Assembly (NCBI RefSeq): GCF_021654285.1
Contig: NZ_JAKFZS010000016.1
Span: 1-64,000 of the forward strand
DNA length: 64,000 nt
Direction: 5' to 3'
DNA from: Pseudoalteromonas luteoviolacea
GTDB taxonomy: Bacteria > Pseudomonadota > Gammaproteobacteria > Enterobacterales > Alteromonadaceae
Below the pieces are notes generated by a model, which was given only the letters and a program-made list of their open reading frames with translations, did no database searches and had not been told where the DNA came from. Within the stretch, counting starts at the first letter, position 1; each line of letters opens with the position of its first letter. Positions 55,406-64,000 of the stretch are shown here, in pieces. The position numbers and the translations under genes were made by a program.

Positions 55406-55979
55406 AACTTAGCTCTACCAGCTCATTGGCAAATTTAAATGCGGCTTGCGCGCCTTCAAGCATGGCATGTTCTTGTGATTCGCTCAGTGGCGCATCTTCA
55501 ATGCCTTGCATAAATTGACGCCAATGTGAGCCTCGGTTTGAACCCGCTAAAAACCGAGCACCAAACTCACCATTTAAGCCGAGCTTTTCAGCTTCTTTGG
55601 CTAATAGGGCAGCACCAAGCTTTGAGCCTTCAATCACGTATAGCCAACCTAAACTCTCGAATAGAGGTGCATCAAGTTGAGAGAGTGTTGTTAAAGGTTG
55701 AGGCTGTGTCATGCCTAAATCTTGAAAGTCTTGTATCAGTTGTTTGCACCGATCTCTGTCTTGTAGATCTGGGATTATTTGGGCAATCTGCGGATTGTTA
55801 TATAGCACAGTAACGTAATTCATTAAGTAATACTGATAGCGCAAAAACAGGCCGTAATTTGCTTTGCTTTGGAATGGTGATTGCGCCATGATTTTTTTAT
55901 CTAGTTGATCATGGACACTGGATGTGGATGCTCTCAGTTTGCTCATTCTTGGGTAGTTAGTAGATCGTAAGTTACTCAT
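55374..55979 (-). CDS. Biliverdin-producing haem oxygenase
   Basis: 201 aa. The proximal haem ligand is His in SSVHDQLD (about 23), and LGWLYVIEGSKLGAALL (about 110-126) is the distal-helix landmark of bacterial haem oxygenases (PigA/HemO class). It opens haem to biliverdin and frees iron. It is about 3 kb from the has cluster in the same direction, as expected for use of imported haem. No clear Fur box was found in the promoter region upstream, and the gap 55980-56287 holds no gene. Confidence 0.9.
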   Translation of the reverse strand: MSNLRSTNYPRMSKLRASTSSVHDQLDKKIMAQSPFQSKANYGLFLRYQYYLMNYVTVLYNNPQIAQIIPDLQDRDRCKQLIQDFQDLGMTQPQPLTTLSQLDAPLFESLGWLYVIEGSKLGAALLAKEAEKLGLNGEFGARFLAGSNRGSHWRQFMQGIEDAPLSESQEHAMLEGAQAAFKFANELVELSYAQSENAHVA

Positions 55980-56287
55980 TTTCTTTCAATTGAATTCATC
56001 ATATAAATAAGAACGCATGAGTCGTTGAAACCCATAAAGAGATGTATAAAAAAATTGTAACTATATGATTTTTATGACCTAGCTATTTAATAGATAATTG
56101 GGAAGACAAGTCAAAACGGCTGTGAAAACTTACGAATGAGTTTTATGTATTACGGCGATTTTCAGCACATTTCAATCAAATTTCAATACTTTACGATCAA
56201 TTTGCCGAAAAATAATAGCCATTTAGTTTGGCAACCTCTATATCTCAATCAGGAACAACAATGTAAACAACATGTAAAGGTTGAAAT

Positions 56288-57475
56288 ATGAAAAAAAAGT
56301 ATTTGAGCGCTATCTCGTTAGCTGTTGGATTGATATCCAGTCAGGCTTATGCTGCTGATTGCAGCGCCGTAAATACCTATCCAGATTGGCCACAAAAGAA
56401 CTGGCAAGGGCAACCAAGCCATGCCAATACCGGGGATAAACTGGTTCACAATAATACGCTTTATCAAGCTAAATGGTGGACTAGCTCTGAGCCAGGTACG
56501 GGGTCCGCGTGGCAATATTTGGGTCGCTGTGACACTGGCGTCCATATTACGCCGGTTGAAAAATACGGCCGCTTGCAAGTATGTGGCACGGGTTTGTGCA
56601 GTGAAACCAACCAGCGCATACAATTGCGTGGCATGAGCAGCCACGGGTTACAGTGGCATGGCTTGGGCAAATGTCTGACTGACAAAAGCTTAGATGTGCT
56701 GAGTTATGATTGGCAGGCTGATGTACTGCGATTGAGTTTATATGTGCAAGAGGGCGGGTATGAGACTGATCCAGTTGGTTTTACCAATCAAATGCATACG
56801 CTTATTGAGATGGCGAGTGCGCGCGGGCTTTATGTCTTGGTGGATTGGCATCAACTCGACCCCGGTGACCCTAATTATAATGTTGAAGCCGCCAAAACAT
56901 TTTTCACTGATATAGTGACAAAACACAAGCATCGCAATAACCTCATTTATGATATTGCCAACGAGCCCAATGGCGTGCCTTGGTCTGCAGTGCGTCACTA
57001 CGCCGAGCAAGTTATCCCTGTGATCCGTAATATCCAACCTAATGCTTTAATCATGGTTGGTACACATGGTTGGTCAACGTTTGGGGCCTCTATGTCAGAT
57101 GGCGATTTGCAGGATGTAATCGATGATCCGGTCCCGTTTGATAACATCATGTATACCTTCCACTTTTATGCTGCCGCACACACGGATTATCACCGTAATA
57201 TGCTGGATAGAGCGTCAGATATTTTCCCTGTGTTTGTCAGTGAGTTTGGTACTCAGCATTACACTGGGGGTGGTGCAAATGACTTTGTGAGTTCACAGAA
57301 ATACATTGATTTGATGGCGAGAAAAAAGATCAGTTGGACAAACTGGAATTACTCAGACGACCCACTCAGTGGTGCGGCGTTTAAGGTAGGGAGTTGTGCG
57401 TCGCAAAACTTTGCTGACTCTGAACTTAAAGAAGCGGGTGCATGGATCAAAACAAAAATATTAGAAGGACGTTAA
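56288..57475 (+). CDS. Secreted GH5 cellulase with N-terminal CBM5/12
   Basis: 395 aa with a signal peptide (SAISLAVGLISSQAYA). A chitin/cellulose-binding CBM5/12 follows (VHNNTLYQAKWWTSSEPGTG, about 52-71). The GH5 catalytic domain (about 95-390) has the acid/base Glu in YDIANEPNG and the nucleophile Glu in VFVSEFGTQ. It cleaves beta-1,4-glucan outside the cell. The CBM is at the N-terminus. ATG 56288 is preceded by AAAGG. It stands alone, ending at a strong terminator. Confidence 0.93.
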   Translation: MKKKYLSAISLAVGLISSQAYAADCSAVNTYPDWPQKNWQGQPSHANTGDKLVHNNTLYQAKWWTSSEPGTGSAWQYLGRCDTGVHITPVEKYGRLQVCGTGLCSETNQRIQLRGMSSHGLQWHGLGKCLTDKSLDVLSYDWQADVLRLSLYVQEGGYETDPVGFTNQMHTLIEMASARGLYVLVDWHQLDPGDPNYNVEAAKTFFTDIVTKHKHRNNLIYDIANEPNGVPWSAVRHYAEQVIPVIRNIQPNALIMVGTHGWSTFGASMSDGDLQDVIDDPVPFDNIMYTFHFYAAAHTDYHRNMLDRASDIFPVFVSEFGTQHYTGGGANDFVSSQKYIDLMARKKISWTNWNYSDDPLSGAAFKVGSCASQNFADSELKEAGAWIKTKILEGR

Positions 57476-57501
57476 TTGTCGAGAAAGATGGTTGAGCAGT
57501 A

Positions 57502-57541
57502 GTAAAAGAGTGTGAATACGCTCTTTTACGACTTTTTTTTG
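57502..57541 (+). terminator. Rho-independent terminator of the cellulase gene
   Basis: GTAAAAGAG and CTCTTTTAC form a perfect 9-bp stem with a ten-base loop, followed by a nine-T tract, 27 bp after the cellulase stop. Confidence 0.9.
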
Positions 57542-57726
57542 GTAACTGTTCACGCGGTTAAATCCTAGAGTATCGCATTCAAATTATTGCTATATATGCA
57601 CTTTTATACCTTTTATCGGTATTTGGGGGTTTCATAATTAACCCATTTATTTTCATTTAGATAAGCGTGAGAAATAAATAATTTTGCAATTGAGTGAGCT
57701 GTACTATAGTTTACTTCGTAAAAAAA

Positions 57727-59745
57727 ATGTTTAAGAAAAATAGTGGTGCAGTGATGTTACAAGCAATTGCTCGATTGGTTTCTAGCCATATGACAACCGT
57801 TGTATTACTACCATGTTTACTCTTAGGCGCAGTGATTTTTTACGATGTATCCATGTCGGCTAAACGGATGAACGACGCCTATGATGCAGAGTACAATGCG
57901 TTTTTGAGCCATATGGTATTAAGTGTTATCCATGAGACGCAAAAAGAGCGCGGAGCCTCAGCGGGCTTTATCGGCTCTAAAGGTGCTAAGTTTAAAGATA
58001 ATTTGCGCCAGCAGCGTACTCAAACAGATAGATTGATTGCTACGCTTAAACAGGAAAAACAGCAGTGGGGCCTGATCCCTGACATGGCCAAAGAGCTGGC
58101 TGAGTTTGAACGCATGTTTGGCAATTTGTCGCAAATTCGCAGTCGTGTAGATGCTCTGTCTATTTCACTTCCTGAAGCACTGAAATTTTACACTGATATC
58201 AATCTTAAAGCATTGCATATGGTGATCACCGCATCGCGGCTGAGTAACGATCACACCATCGCCACTGAATTGGTGGCCATCTACAACTTTTCTAGTGCTA
58301 AAGAGTCCGCGGGGATTGAGCGCGCCGTATTATCTAATGTATTGAGCCGAGACGGTTTTACGCCAGCACTGAAAACCAAACATGTTGCACTGATGACTAA
58401 GCAAGACGTGTACCTTGAAGAAGCGCTAGAGGCCTCGCCGGCAGAAATGAAACGCATCTTAGAGCAGGCACTCAGTGGCAATGCCTTTCGAGAAGTGGCC
58501 CGTTATCGCAGTGGAGTTGAAAGTAAAAATGATAATTTTGGACTGGATGCGGAGAGTTGGTTTAAAGCGGCTACAGATCATATTAACGCCCTGAAAGAAG
58601 CTGAAGAACAAGCGCTCAGCTTGGTGGATGAAACGGCCATCGAAATTCAGCAGCACGCGGTGTGGGTGCTGGTTATAGAGCTAATAATTTTAGTTGTCGG
58701 CTTGGCGATCACGGCGGCACTATTTTTTGCGATACGGCTGCGCCGCCGCCAGTCAGCAAAAATTGCCGAAGGCATAAACATTGCCATGCTAAATAAAAAC
58801 CTTGGGCATGAGATTGGCGTCATTTCTAAAGATGAGCTGGGTAAGTCTGCTAATAATATCAATAAATTAACCCGCCAATTTGAAGATGATTTGATTGAGT
58901 TTGCTCGGGTGTCTTCCAGCATTGCAAATGCCTCTCAAGAAACGGCAACGGCGATCCAGCAAAGCCAAGAAAATTTAGTGAGTCAGCAATCTGGTATTCA
59001 AACGATTGCGTCTGCTTCTGAGCAGATGAGCGCCAATATTCAAGTGATTGCCAATTCTATGAACGAAAATGCGGCGGCTGCAAAAACGGTAACCCAAGAG
59101 TCATTGCAAGGTCAGCAAGTGGTGGCTGATGCAGTGCAAGTGATCCAGCAAGCCTCAGATGATATGGCGCGCTCTGCACAGTCGGTGGATGCACTCAATG
59201 AGCGTGTAGGTAGCATTTCTTCCATGGTTGAAATGATCAAAAGCATTGCGGAACAGACCAATTTACTGGCATTGAATGCCGCCATTGAAGCAGCCCGTGC
59301 GGGTGAGCAAGGGCGTGGTTTTGCCGTGGTGGCTGATGAAGTGCGAAGCCTTGCCAGTCGCACACAAAAATCAACAGAAGAAATTTCAGCCTTGGTGAGC
59401 GAGTTACAAACCAGCTCCTCGGAGGCGTCTGATGTGATCACTCAAGGTAAAGAAAATGCGTTGGAAGCAGCGCGGCGCGCTGAAGAAATTAAACGGGCGC
59501 TTGAGCAAATAGTTGAACAGGCTCAACAAGTTGAATTGGTGACCGAGTCTGTATCGAGTAATACTCAGCAGCAAAGCAACGCCATTGATGAAGTGAGCAA
59601 AAATATTAATGGCATATTCCAAAAAGCCACGGAAAATGTCAGTGGCGCTGAGCAAATTAATGTTGCCGCCACAGACATTGCCAGAGCCGCACAAATGATG
59701 GATAAATTAATAGCTGAATACACGGTGAGTCAGTCAGTGCGCTAA
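57727..59745 (+). CDS. Methyl-accepting chemotaxis protein with NIT sensor domain
   Basis: 672 aa from ATG 57727. A GTG at 57694 would add 11 residues; no site decides between them. A membrane segment (about 20-40) precedes a periplasmic nitrate/nitrite-type NIT domain (VIHETQKERGASAGFIGSKG). A second segment (about 315-337), a HAMP-like linker and a methyl-accepting domain follow, with the conserved hairpin tip EQTNLLALNAAIEAARAGEQ. It sends a signal to CheA from nitrate-like ligands. A weak hairpin (59753-59777) follows. Confidence 0.92.
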   Translation: MFKKNSGAVMLQAIARLVSSHMTTVVLLPCLLLGAVIFYDVSMSAKRMNDAYDAEYNAFLSHMVLSVIHETQKERGASAGFIGSKGAKFKDNLRQQRTQTDRLIATLKQEKQQWGLIPDMAKELAEFERMFGNLSQIRSRVDALSISLPEALKFYTDINLKALHMVITASRLSNDHTIATELVAIYNFSSAKESAGIERAVLSNVLSRDGFTPALKTKHVALMTKQDVYLEEALEASPAEMKRILEQALSGNAFREVARYRSGVESKNDNFGLDAESWFKAATDHINALKEAEEQALSLVDETAIEIQQHAVWVLVIELIILVVGLAITAALFFAIRLRRRQSAKIAEGINIAMLNKNLGHEIGVISKDELGKSANNINKLTRQFEDDLIEFARVSSSIANASQETATAIQQSQENLVSQQSGIQTIASASEQMSANIQVIANSMNENAAAAKTVTQESLQGQQVVADAVQVIQQASDDMARSAQSVDALNERVGSISSMVEMIKSIAEQTNLLALNAAIEAARAGEQGRGFAVVADEVRSLASRTQKSTEEISALVSELQTSSSEASDVITQGKENALEAARRAEEIKRALEQIVEQAQQVELVTESVSSNTQQQSNAIDEVSKNINGIFQKATENVSGAEQINVAATDIARAAQMMDKLIAEYTVSQSVR

Positions 59746-59752
59746 TCTTATG

Positions 59753-59777
59753 CAGGCATGCTAGCTAGGTATGCCTG
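59753..59777 (+). terminator. Weak hairpin after the chemotaxis gene
   Basis: CAGGCAT and ATGCCTG pair around an 11-base loop, with TTGT but no T tract after it. Confidence 0.4.
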
Positions 59778-59843
59778 TTGTCATGTTGATCTGGGATGAC
59801 AAATTTGGCGTATCAAACAGCAAACTAATTTAAAACTTTATTT

Positions 59844-60062
59844 ATGCAGCACACACTAACTCCAAAAAAGTTGCTCCACAGTAAGTGGACGTCAGTGAGT
59901 CCAGCGCTCAAAGAAAAGCACTTTATGGTCACGTCAGTCGAGATTGATGAAGATGGCAAAGTGATAGAGTGTATTATTGAAGCCTTGATGACGAAACGTG
60001 AAATTGCCATTAATTGGCGCGTGCTCAAAGACCCTAAAGTTTGGAAAATGGGCTGGAAGTAG
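59844..60062 (+). CDS. TIGR02450-family Trp-rich small protein
   Basis: 72 aa with four Trp. LTPKKLLHSKWTSVSP at the start and LKDPKVWKMGWK at the end match the TIGR02450 family of unknown function, known from many gammaproteobacteria. It converges on the AraC-type gene. No role can be assigned. Confidence 0.85.
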   Translation: MQHTLTPKKLLHSKWTSVSPALKEKHFMVTSVEIDEDGKVIECIIEALMTKREIAINWRVLKDPKVWKMGWK

Positions 60063-60069
60063 GCCTAAG

Positions 60070-61278
60070 CTAAGTTTCCTTTTTTCGGTAGGCACTGGGT
60101 GTCATGCTGGTGTGTTTTTTAAAGGCGGTATAAAAAGCAGACTTAGAATTAAAACCGACCGACATGGCCACATCCAATATGGTTTTATCACTGTGTATGA
60201 GGCTCTGTTTTGCTGCATCGACACGGTGCTGATTTACAAAATCGAAAAAGCGGATATCTAGCGTTTCATTCAAGGTTTGAGAAATGTAGTGACTCGGTGC
60301 ATGAATGTGCGCTGCGAGCTTTGGCAGTGATAAAGCAGCGTCTAGATAGAGCTTATCACTGTGCATTGCATGCTGTAGTTTTGTGGCAATTCTTTGCGCT
60401 TGCTGGGTGTCTAAAGCAGAGCGCTGATACTTTTCTTCACTGCTTAATGACGGCTCGTCCGTCGGCGTTTGATTGGGCACAGAGGTGCTCTCAAGGTGAT
60501 AGCACTCGGCAAAACCAGGCTTTTGTCTTAATCCCCACAGAGACAAGCTATATACAAGCAGTAATAGTAAAGTGGCATGTAGATAAGGGCTAAGCTGAAT
60601 TGGACTTAGCAGGTTATCGAGTACTAAGTTCGTTGCGATGAATAGCCACACGCCGCCGACAGAAGCTAATAACCAGACCAGCCAGTGCAGCTCTTTTTGC
60701 TCGGTAGATGCAAACACATCTTTGAGCCTGATATGGTAATCACGCAGCAGACTGAGGATTTTGTAAAAGTACCAAGCTGATTGCATCACCCAACCGAGCA
60801 CGCAGACAAACGTCATGATCAGTAAGCCATAGATGATTATTTGAAGCAGGTTGGGGGCGTGTGCAATGACGGTGAGCTCATCATTCACTAAAATCCCATG
60901 TTGATAGCGTGCAGGCAAACACAGGGCAATGAGGGCAATGATGCTGCCAACACATGCGGGGATCAAATGCCTCATATCATGATGTGAGAGTTGCCAAGGG
61001 GTACTACTGGTCAATGCTTGCGCGTATAGCCATAAACTTGGCGCGATCAGTAACAAGGCGGGTAAGGACGTAATGAGGTTGATAATTTGCCACTCGATTG
61101 GCAGTAATATTTTGCTGATGGGCAGCATGGCAATCAGTCCAATGGCGAGCAAACAGACTGCCAAAGGCCAATAAATTTGATAAGTACGCACCCGCAAAAT
61201 CAGTTGGTGTGCACTAAAGATAATGACACATAATGTGGCCACATTGAGGGCAAATAGACTGGGTTGTTCTACAATCAT
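60070..61278 (-). CDS. AraC-family regulator with N-terminal membrane domain
   Basis: 402 aa from ATG 61278. A TTG at 61323 would be an unlikely start. About six or seven membrane segments (about 10-240) are followed by a C-terminal AraC helix-turn-helix (HAPSHYISQTLNETLDIRFF, LDVAMSVGFNSKSAFYTAFK). It is a membrane-bound transcription factor. It may govern the divergent membrane protein at 61469. Ligand unknown. Confidence 0.88.
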   Translation of the reverse strand: MIVEQPSLFALNVATLCVIIFSAHQLILRVRTYQIYWPLAVCLLAIGLIAMLPISKILLPIEWQIINLITSLPALLLIAPSLWLYAQALTSSTPWQLSHHDMRHLIPACVGSIIALIALCLPARYQHGILVNDELTVIAHAPNLLQIIIYGLLIMTFVCVLGWVMQSAWYFYKILSLLRDYHIRLKDVFASTEQKELHWLVWLLASVGGVWLFIATNLVLDNLLSPIQLSPYLHATLLLLLVYSLSLWGLRQKPGFAECYHLESTSVPNQTPTDEPSLSSEEKYQRSALDTQQAQRIATKLQHAMHSDKLYLDAALSLPKLAAHIHAPSHYISQTLNETLDIRFFDFVNQHRVDAAKQSLIHSDKTILDVAMSVGFNSKSAFYTAFKKHTSMTPSAYRKKET

Positions 61279-61468
61279 CTGTCTGACCGAGACCTTATTG
61301 TAAAAATAAAAATAAGTATACAAAACAGAATGCTAAATAAGTTTCAAACCATAATGAGCGCCAAGTTGTTTTGCTGATTTTGTCCTCCCCAATCAGCTAG
61401 GACGACCTCTTTTTAATCATCTTACATAATCATCACATCCTTCACCAGATGAATTAAGTGAGTAAATA

Positions 61469-62182
61469 ATGACTAGCAACAATCAACCCGTCGCATTTAA
61501 TTGGCAAGTGGTAAGTGGCCTGCTTTTAATCATGGCGATCCCCGGTATACCCGCCATCATCATTATTGCGTTAGTGCTGTTAGGTCAAACTGATGTTTTA
61601 GGTATGGCTGATGTCATAAACCCTCAGTACTTAACTGCGCCTGCAGCGATATTAACCCATGCGATGGCGGGCATAACATTCTTTTTAACCATGCCTTGGC
61701 AGTTTTCGCCTCGTCTTCGTATTCGCTACCCGCGCTGGCACAAGATTGCTGGATGCATCGCGGTGATAGCTGGTTGCACTATGGCGTTATCTGGAATTTG
61801 GCTACATCTCGTGTTGTCTCCAAATGAGTTAGGCGGGCGCTTTATCTCGTTGGTTGTGATGAGTATCGCAATTGTAGGGGCGTTTTCAGTGGCAGTTTGG
61901 CAGATAGTGCGCGGTCACGTGACAGAGCATAAAAAGTGGATGATGCGTGCGGTGGCGATAAGTTTAGCAGCCATTACACCGCTATTTATTGGCATGATAG
62001 TGCATTTGGTGTTGGGTCATTGGCAAGGGACATTTGCGCCTCTACTCACGCTTTACCATGATTATGACAGATTGGTCGCCATGTTGATTAACCTAGTCGT
62101 GGTTGAGTGGTTAAGTAAAAAGCCTCTAAAAGCGGGCGAGCCAAACAGATCTGCCATGTCAGCGCCATTGTGTGAAAAATAA
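61469..62182 (+). CDS. DUF2306 membrane protein
   Basis: 237 aa with about six membrane segments. HAMAGITFFLTMPWQFSPRL and YPRWHKIAGCIAVIAG plus HKKWMMRAVAI are hallmarks of DUF2306. Function unknown. It diverges from the AraC-type regulator, a common arrangement for a regulator and its target. Confidence 0.85.
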   Translation: MTSNNQPVAFNWQVVSGLLLIMAIPGIPAIIIIALVLLGQTDVLGMADVINPQYLTAPAAILTHAMAGITFFLTMPWQFSPRLRIRYPRWHKIAGCIAVIAGCTMALSGIWLHLVLSPNELGGRFISLVVMSIAIVGAFSVAVWQIVRGHVTEHKKWMMRAVAISLAAITPLFIGMIVHLVLGHWQGTFAPLLTLYHDYDRLVAMLINLVVVEWLSKKPLKAGEPNRSAMSAPLCEK

Positions 62183-62343
62183 AGGGGCTGTGTTTGAAAA
62201 AAGCGTTTGCGCGTGGTTTGATATTCATTATCAATTTATTTTTGAAACTGATTTAAAAATATGCACTATTATCAATATTTGTTGGGTGTATTAAAGTGAA
62301 CCGCAGACATGATTGACACAGTTAAAGGGCAAAGAGGAGCACA

Positions 62344-63156
62344 ATGAGCAAAACCATTTTAATTACCGGATCGACAGATGGTATTGGCAAAGCCAGTGCA
62401 ATTACCTTGCTGATGCAAGGGCATCGTGTGTTATTACATGGTCGTAATCAAGACAAGTTAGATGCATTGTGTGAGGAGCTATCAACGCGCTTTGGTTGTG
62501 AACGTGTGGCAGGTTATTGTGCGGATCTGTCTGTGATGGCTGAAGTCACTTCGCTGGCAAAGGCCGTCACTGAAGATAATGCCCAGTTAGATGTATTGAT
62601 CAACAATGCAGGCGTGTTTAAAACCACACAAACGTTGACCAGTGATGGCTATGATGTGCGCTTTATGGTCAATACCATCGCCCCTTATATTTTGACTAAA
62701 GCGTTGCTCGCCATTGTGCCAAAACAAGGGCGTATTATTAACTTATCATCTGCTGCTCAGTCGCCGTTTGAGGCGAGCGAGTTATTGACTCCCAGCAACC
62801 TATCGTCGGGGGCTGTGTATGCAAAAAGTAAATTAGCACTGACCATGTGGTCGATGTGTTTAGGCGCACAATTAAAAGCGAGTGGACCGTGTATGGTGGC
62901 AGTGAACCCCAAGTCTTTTTTAGGCAGTAAAATGGTCCAAGAAGCTTATGGCATGCAAGGCAGTAGTGTGCAGTTGGGCGCGGATATTTTAGTTGAAGCG
63001 GCTCTGGGTGAGCGTTTTGCTGACGCTGGCGGGCTGTATTTTGACAATGACATTAATCAATTTAGCCCACCTCATCAAAGCGCCATGGATCAAAGCTTGA
63101 TGGCCGACTTAATGGAGACTTTGGCGCAGTTACAGCAACAAGCGAAGCCAGCTTAA
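62344..63156 (+). CDS. Short-chain dehydrogenase/reductase (SDR)
   Basis: 270 aa. NAD(P)-binding TGSTDGIGKASA (about 7-18), LINNAGVF, catalytic Ser (NLSSAAQ) and YAKSK (YxxxK) are present. An oxidoreductase of unknown substrate. It starts behind GAGGAG and its stop overlaps the LysR gene stop by four bases. Confidence 0.9.
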   Translation: MSKTILITGSTDGIGKASAITLLMQGHRVLLHGRNQDKLDALCEELSTRFGCERVAGYCADLSVMAEVTSLAKAVTEDNAQLDVLINNAGVFKTTQTLTSDGYDVRFMVNTIAPYILTKALLAIVPKQGRIINLSSAAQSPFEASELLTPSNLSSGAVYAKSKLALTMWSMCLGAQLKASGPCMVAVNPKSFLGSKMVQEAYGMQGSSVQLGADILVEAALGERFADAGGLYFDNDINQFSPPHQSAMDQSLMADLMETLAQLQQQAKPA

Positions 63157-64000
63157 TCCCAGTAGGGCACATCTCCGATATAGGCTTTGAGATAGTCAAT
63201 AAATACACGCACTTTGGGGGCCAGCATGCGAGAACTTGGATAAACGGCCCACAGTGCGGTGTCATTGACAAGGGGCGCCTCTTTTAACACTTGCACCAAC
63301 TTGCCTTCTTGCAGTGCTTGATAGGCACACCACATTGAGCACAGTGTGATCCCCATACCGCGTATGCACGCATCCCGAATGGCTTCGCCATTGTCTATTT
63401 GCAGTCCACTGATGGGCTTAAACTTGATGTGCTCTGTTGCACCTTCAAAGACCCAGTGATCTATGCCGGTTAGATTAATCAGGGGATAAGCGCTTAACTG
63501 TTCAACTGAGTTGGGCATACCGTGCTTGGCGATATACTCAGGGGATGCACATAAAATACGGGTATCGCTGGCAAGCTTACTGGCTATCAAGGAAGAGTCA
63601 CTCAGTGCCGCATTGCGAATAGCCACATCGAAACCCCCTTCAACCATATCAACAATACTGTCGCTCAAACGAAGATCTATTTTCAGCTCTGGGTAGCGCT
63701 GTGTGAATTCCACTAACGCGGGCACGATGTGCATGCGCCCAAATGAGGCCGGGGCGGTGATCCGCAATGTCCCTTGCGGTGTGTGGCTGCCTGCGCCGAT
63801 GGCGGCTTTAGCGACTTCAACGCTCTCGAGTACAGACTCTGCATGGGGTAAAAAAGCTAACCCTTCTTCTGTTAAGGCCACTTTTCGGGTGGTGCGATAG
63901 AGCAGTTGTGTTTCCAGCGTCTCTTCTAATTTATTGATGTGGGCGCTGGCAACCGCTGCAGAGAGCCCCAGCTCTTTACCTGCTAGGCTAATGTTATGTG
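63153..64000 (-). CDS. LysR-family transcriptional regulator (5' end cut by window)
   Basis: The frame continues without a stop from 63153 to the window end, so the gene starts outside. The visible N-terminal part has the end of a LysR helix-turn-helix (LSAAVASAHINKLEETLETQ and LLYRTTRKVALTEEG), followed by the LysR effector-binding domain. It resembles YhcT/CatR-like regulators that often control a convergent or neighbouring SDR. The internal ATG at 63881 is not the true start, because the helix-turn-helix would be lost. Confidence 0.92.
   Translation of the reverse strand, partial: HNISLAGKELGLSAAVASAHINKLEETLETQLLYRTTRKVALTEEGLAFLPHAESVLESVEVAKAAIGAGSHTPQGTLRITAPASFGRMHIVPALVEFTQRYPELKIDLRLSDSIVDMVEGGFDVAIRNAALSDSSLIASKLASDTRILCASPEYIAKHGMPNSVEQLSAYPLINLTGIDHWVFEGATEHIKFKPISGLQIDNGEAIRDACIRGMGITLCSMWCAYQALQEGKLVQVLKEAPLVNDTALWAVYPSSRMLAPKVRVFIDYLKAYIGDVPYWD

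Overview
The window looks like the chromosome of a marine gammaproteobacterium of the Alteromonadales, most probably Pseudoalteromonas. This is an inference from the moderate GC content, the glmU / DeoR-regulator / glmS cell-wall precursor genes, and the mix of TonB-dependent receptors, GlyGly-CTERM proteins and secreted enzymes. No rRNA, tRNA, CRISPR array, transposase or phage structural gene was seen.

1-4.7 kb: after the 3' end of an unidentified gene and a strong terminator comes a run of very short genes. At least five encode double-glycine-leader peptides (633-746, 863-979, 1064-1210, 3395-3625, 3729-3893). A sixth 54-aa protein (1813-1977) sits directly upstream of an ATP-grasp ligase of graspetide type (1995-2936). 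Two of the peptides share a leader motif like that of class I lanthipeptides. Then follows the housekeeping gene glmU (4713-6074).

6.2-14.2 kb: a secretion and modification block: HlyD-type adaptor, C39-peptidase ABC exporter, LanC-type cyclase and full-length LanB-type dehydratase, closed by a terminator. With the peptides upstream of glmU this makes a multi-precursor RiPP locus that pairs a graspetide-like ligase with lanthionine enzymes.

14.3-32.6 kb: mixed genes: RNA 2',3'-cyclic phosphodiesterase, GH24-type lysozyme, MltD-like transglycosylase, an outer-membrane receptor next to a LytTR regulator, a histidine kinase/NtrC-type regulator pair divergent from a MacA/MacB-like efflux operon with a sigma-54 promoter, a retropepsin-like protease, then the DeoR regulator and glmS with its terminator. 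The RiPP block and these genes separate glmU from glmS by 24 kb.

32.6-36.6 kb: a patchwork of small XRE regulators and small membrane proteins. One XRE gene is broken by a single in-frame stop. An unreported-looking 33-aa double-glycine peptide gene (35676-35777) follows another XRE gene.

36.8-52.9 kb: a complete Has-type hemophore haem-uptake system, all on the minus strand. In transcription order: ECF sigma factor (HasI), FecR-type anti-sigma (HasS), STN-domain TonB receptor (HasR), hemophore HasA, type I secretion ABC protein and adaptor (HasD, HasE), then ExbB, ExbD and TonB. Three large GloVer-repeat, GlyGly-CTERM surface proteins are interleaved with these genes, and two of them are near-identical paralogs. 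A good Fur box lies at the sigma-factor promoter. The cluster is bracketed by two homologous XRE genes sharing an 18-bp upstream element.

53-64 kb: thioredoxin-like protein, DUF454 membrane protein and a haem oxygenase that would release the iron from imported haem; then a secreted GH5 cellulase with a CBM5/12 module, a nitrate-sensor (NIT) chemotaxis receptor, a TIGR02450 small protein, an AraC-type regulator, a DUF2306 membrane protein, a short-chain dehydrogenase, and a LysR regulator cut by the window end.
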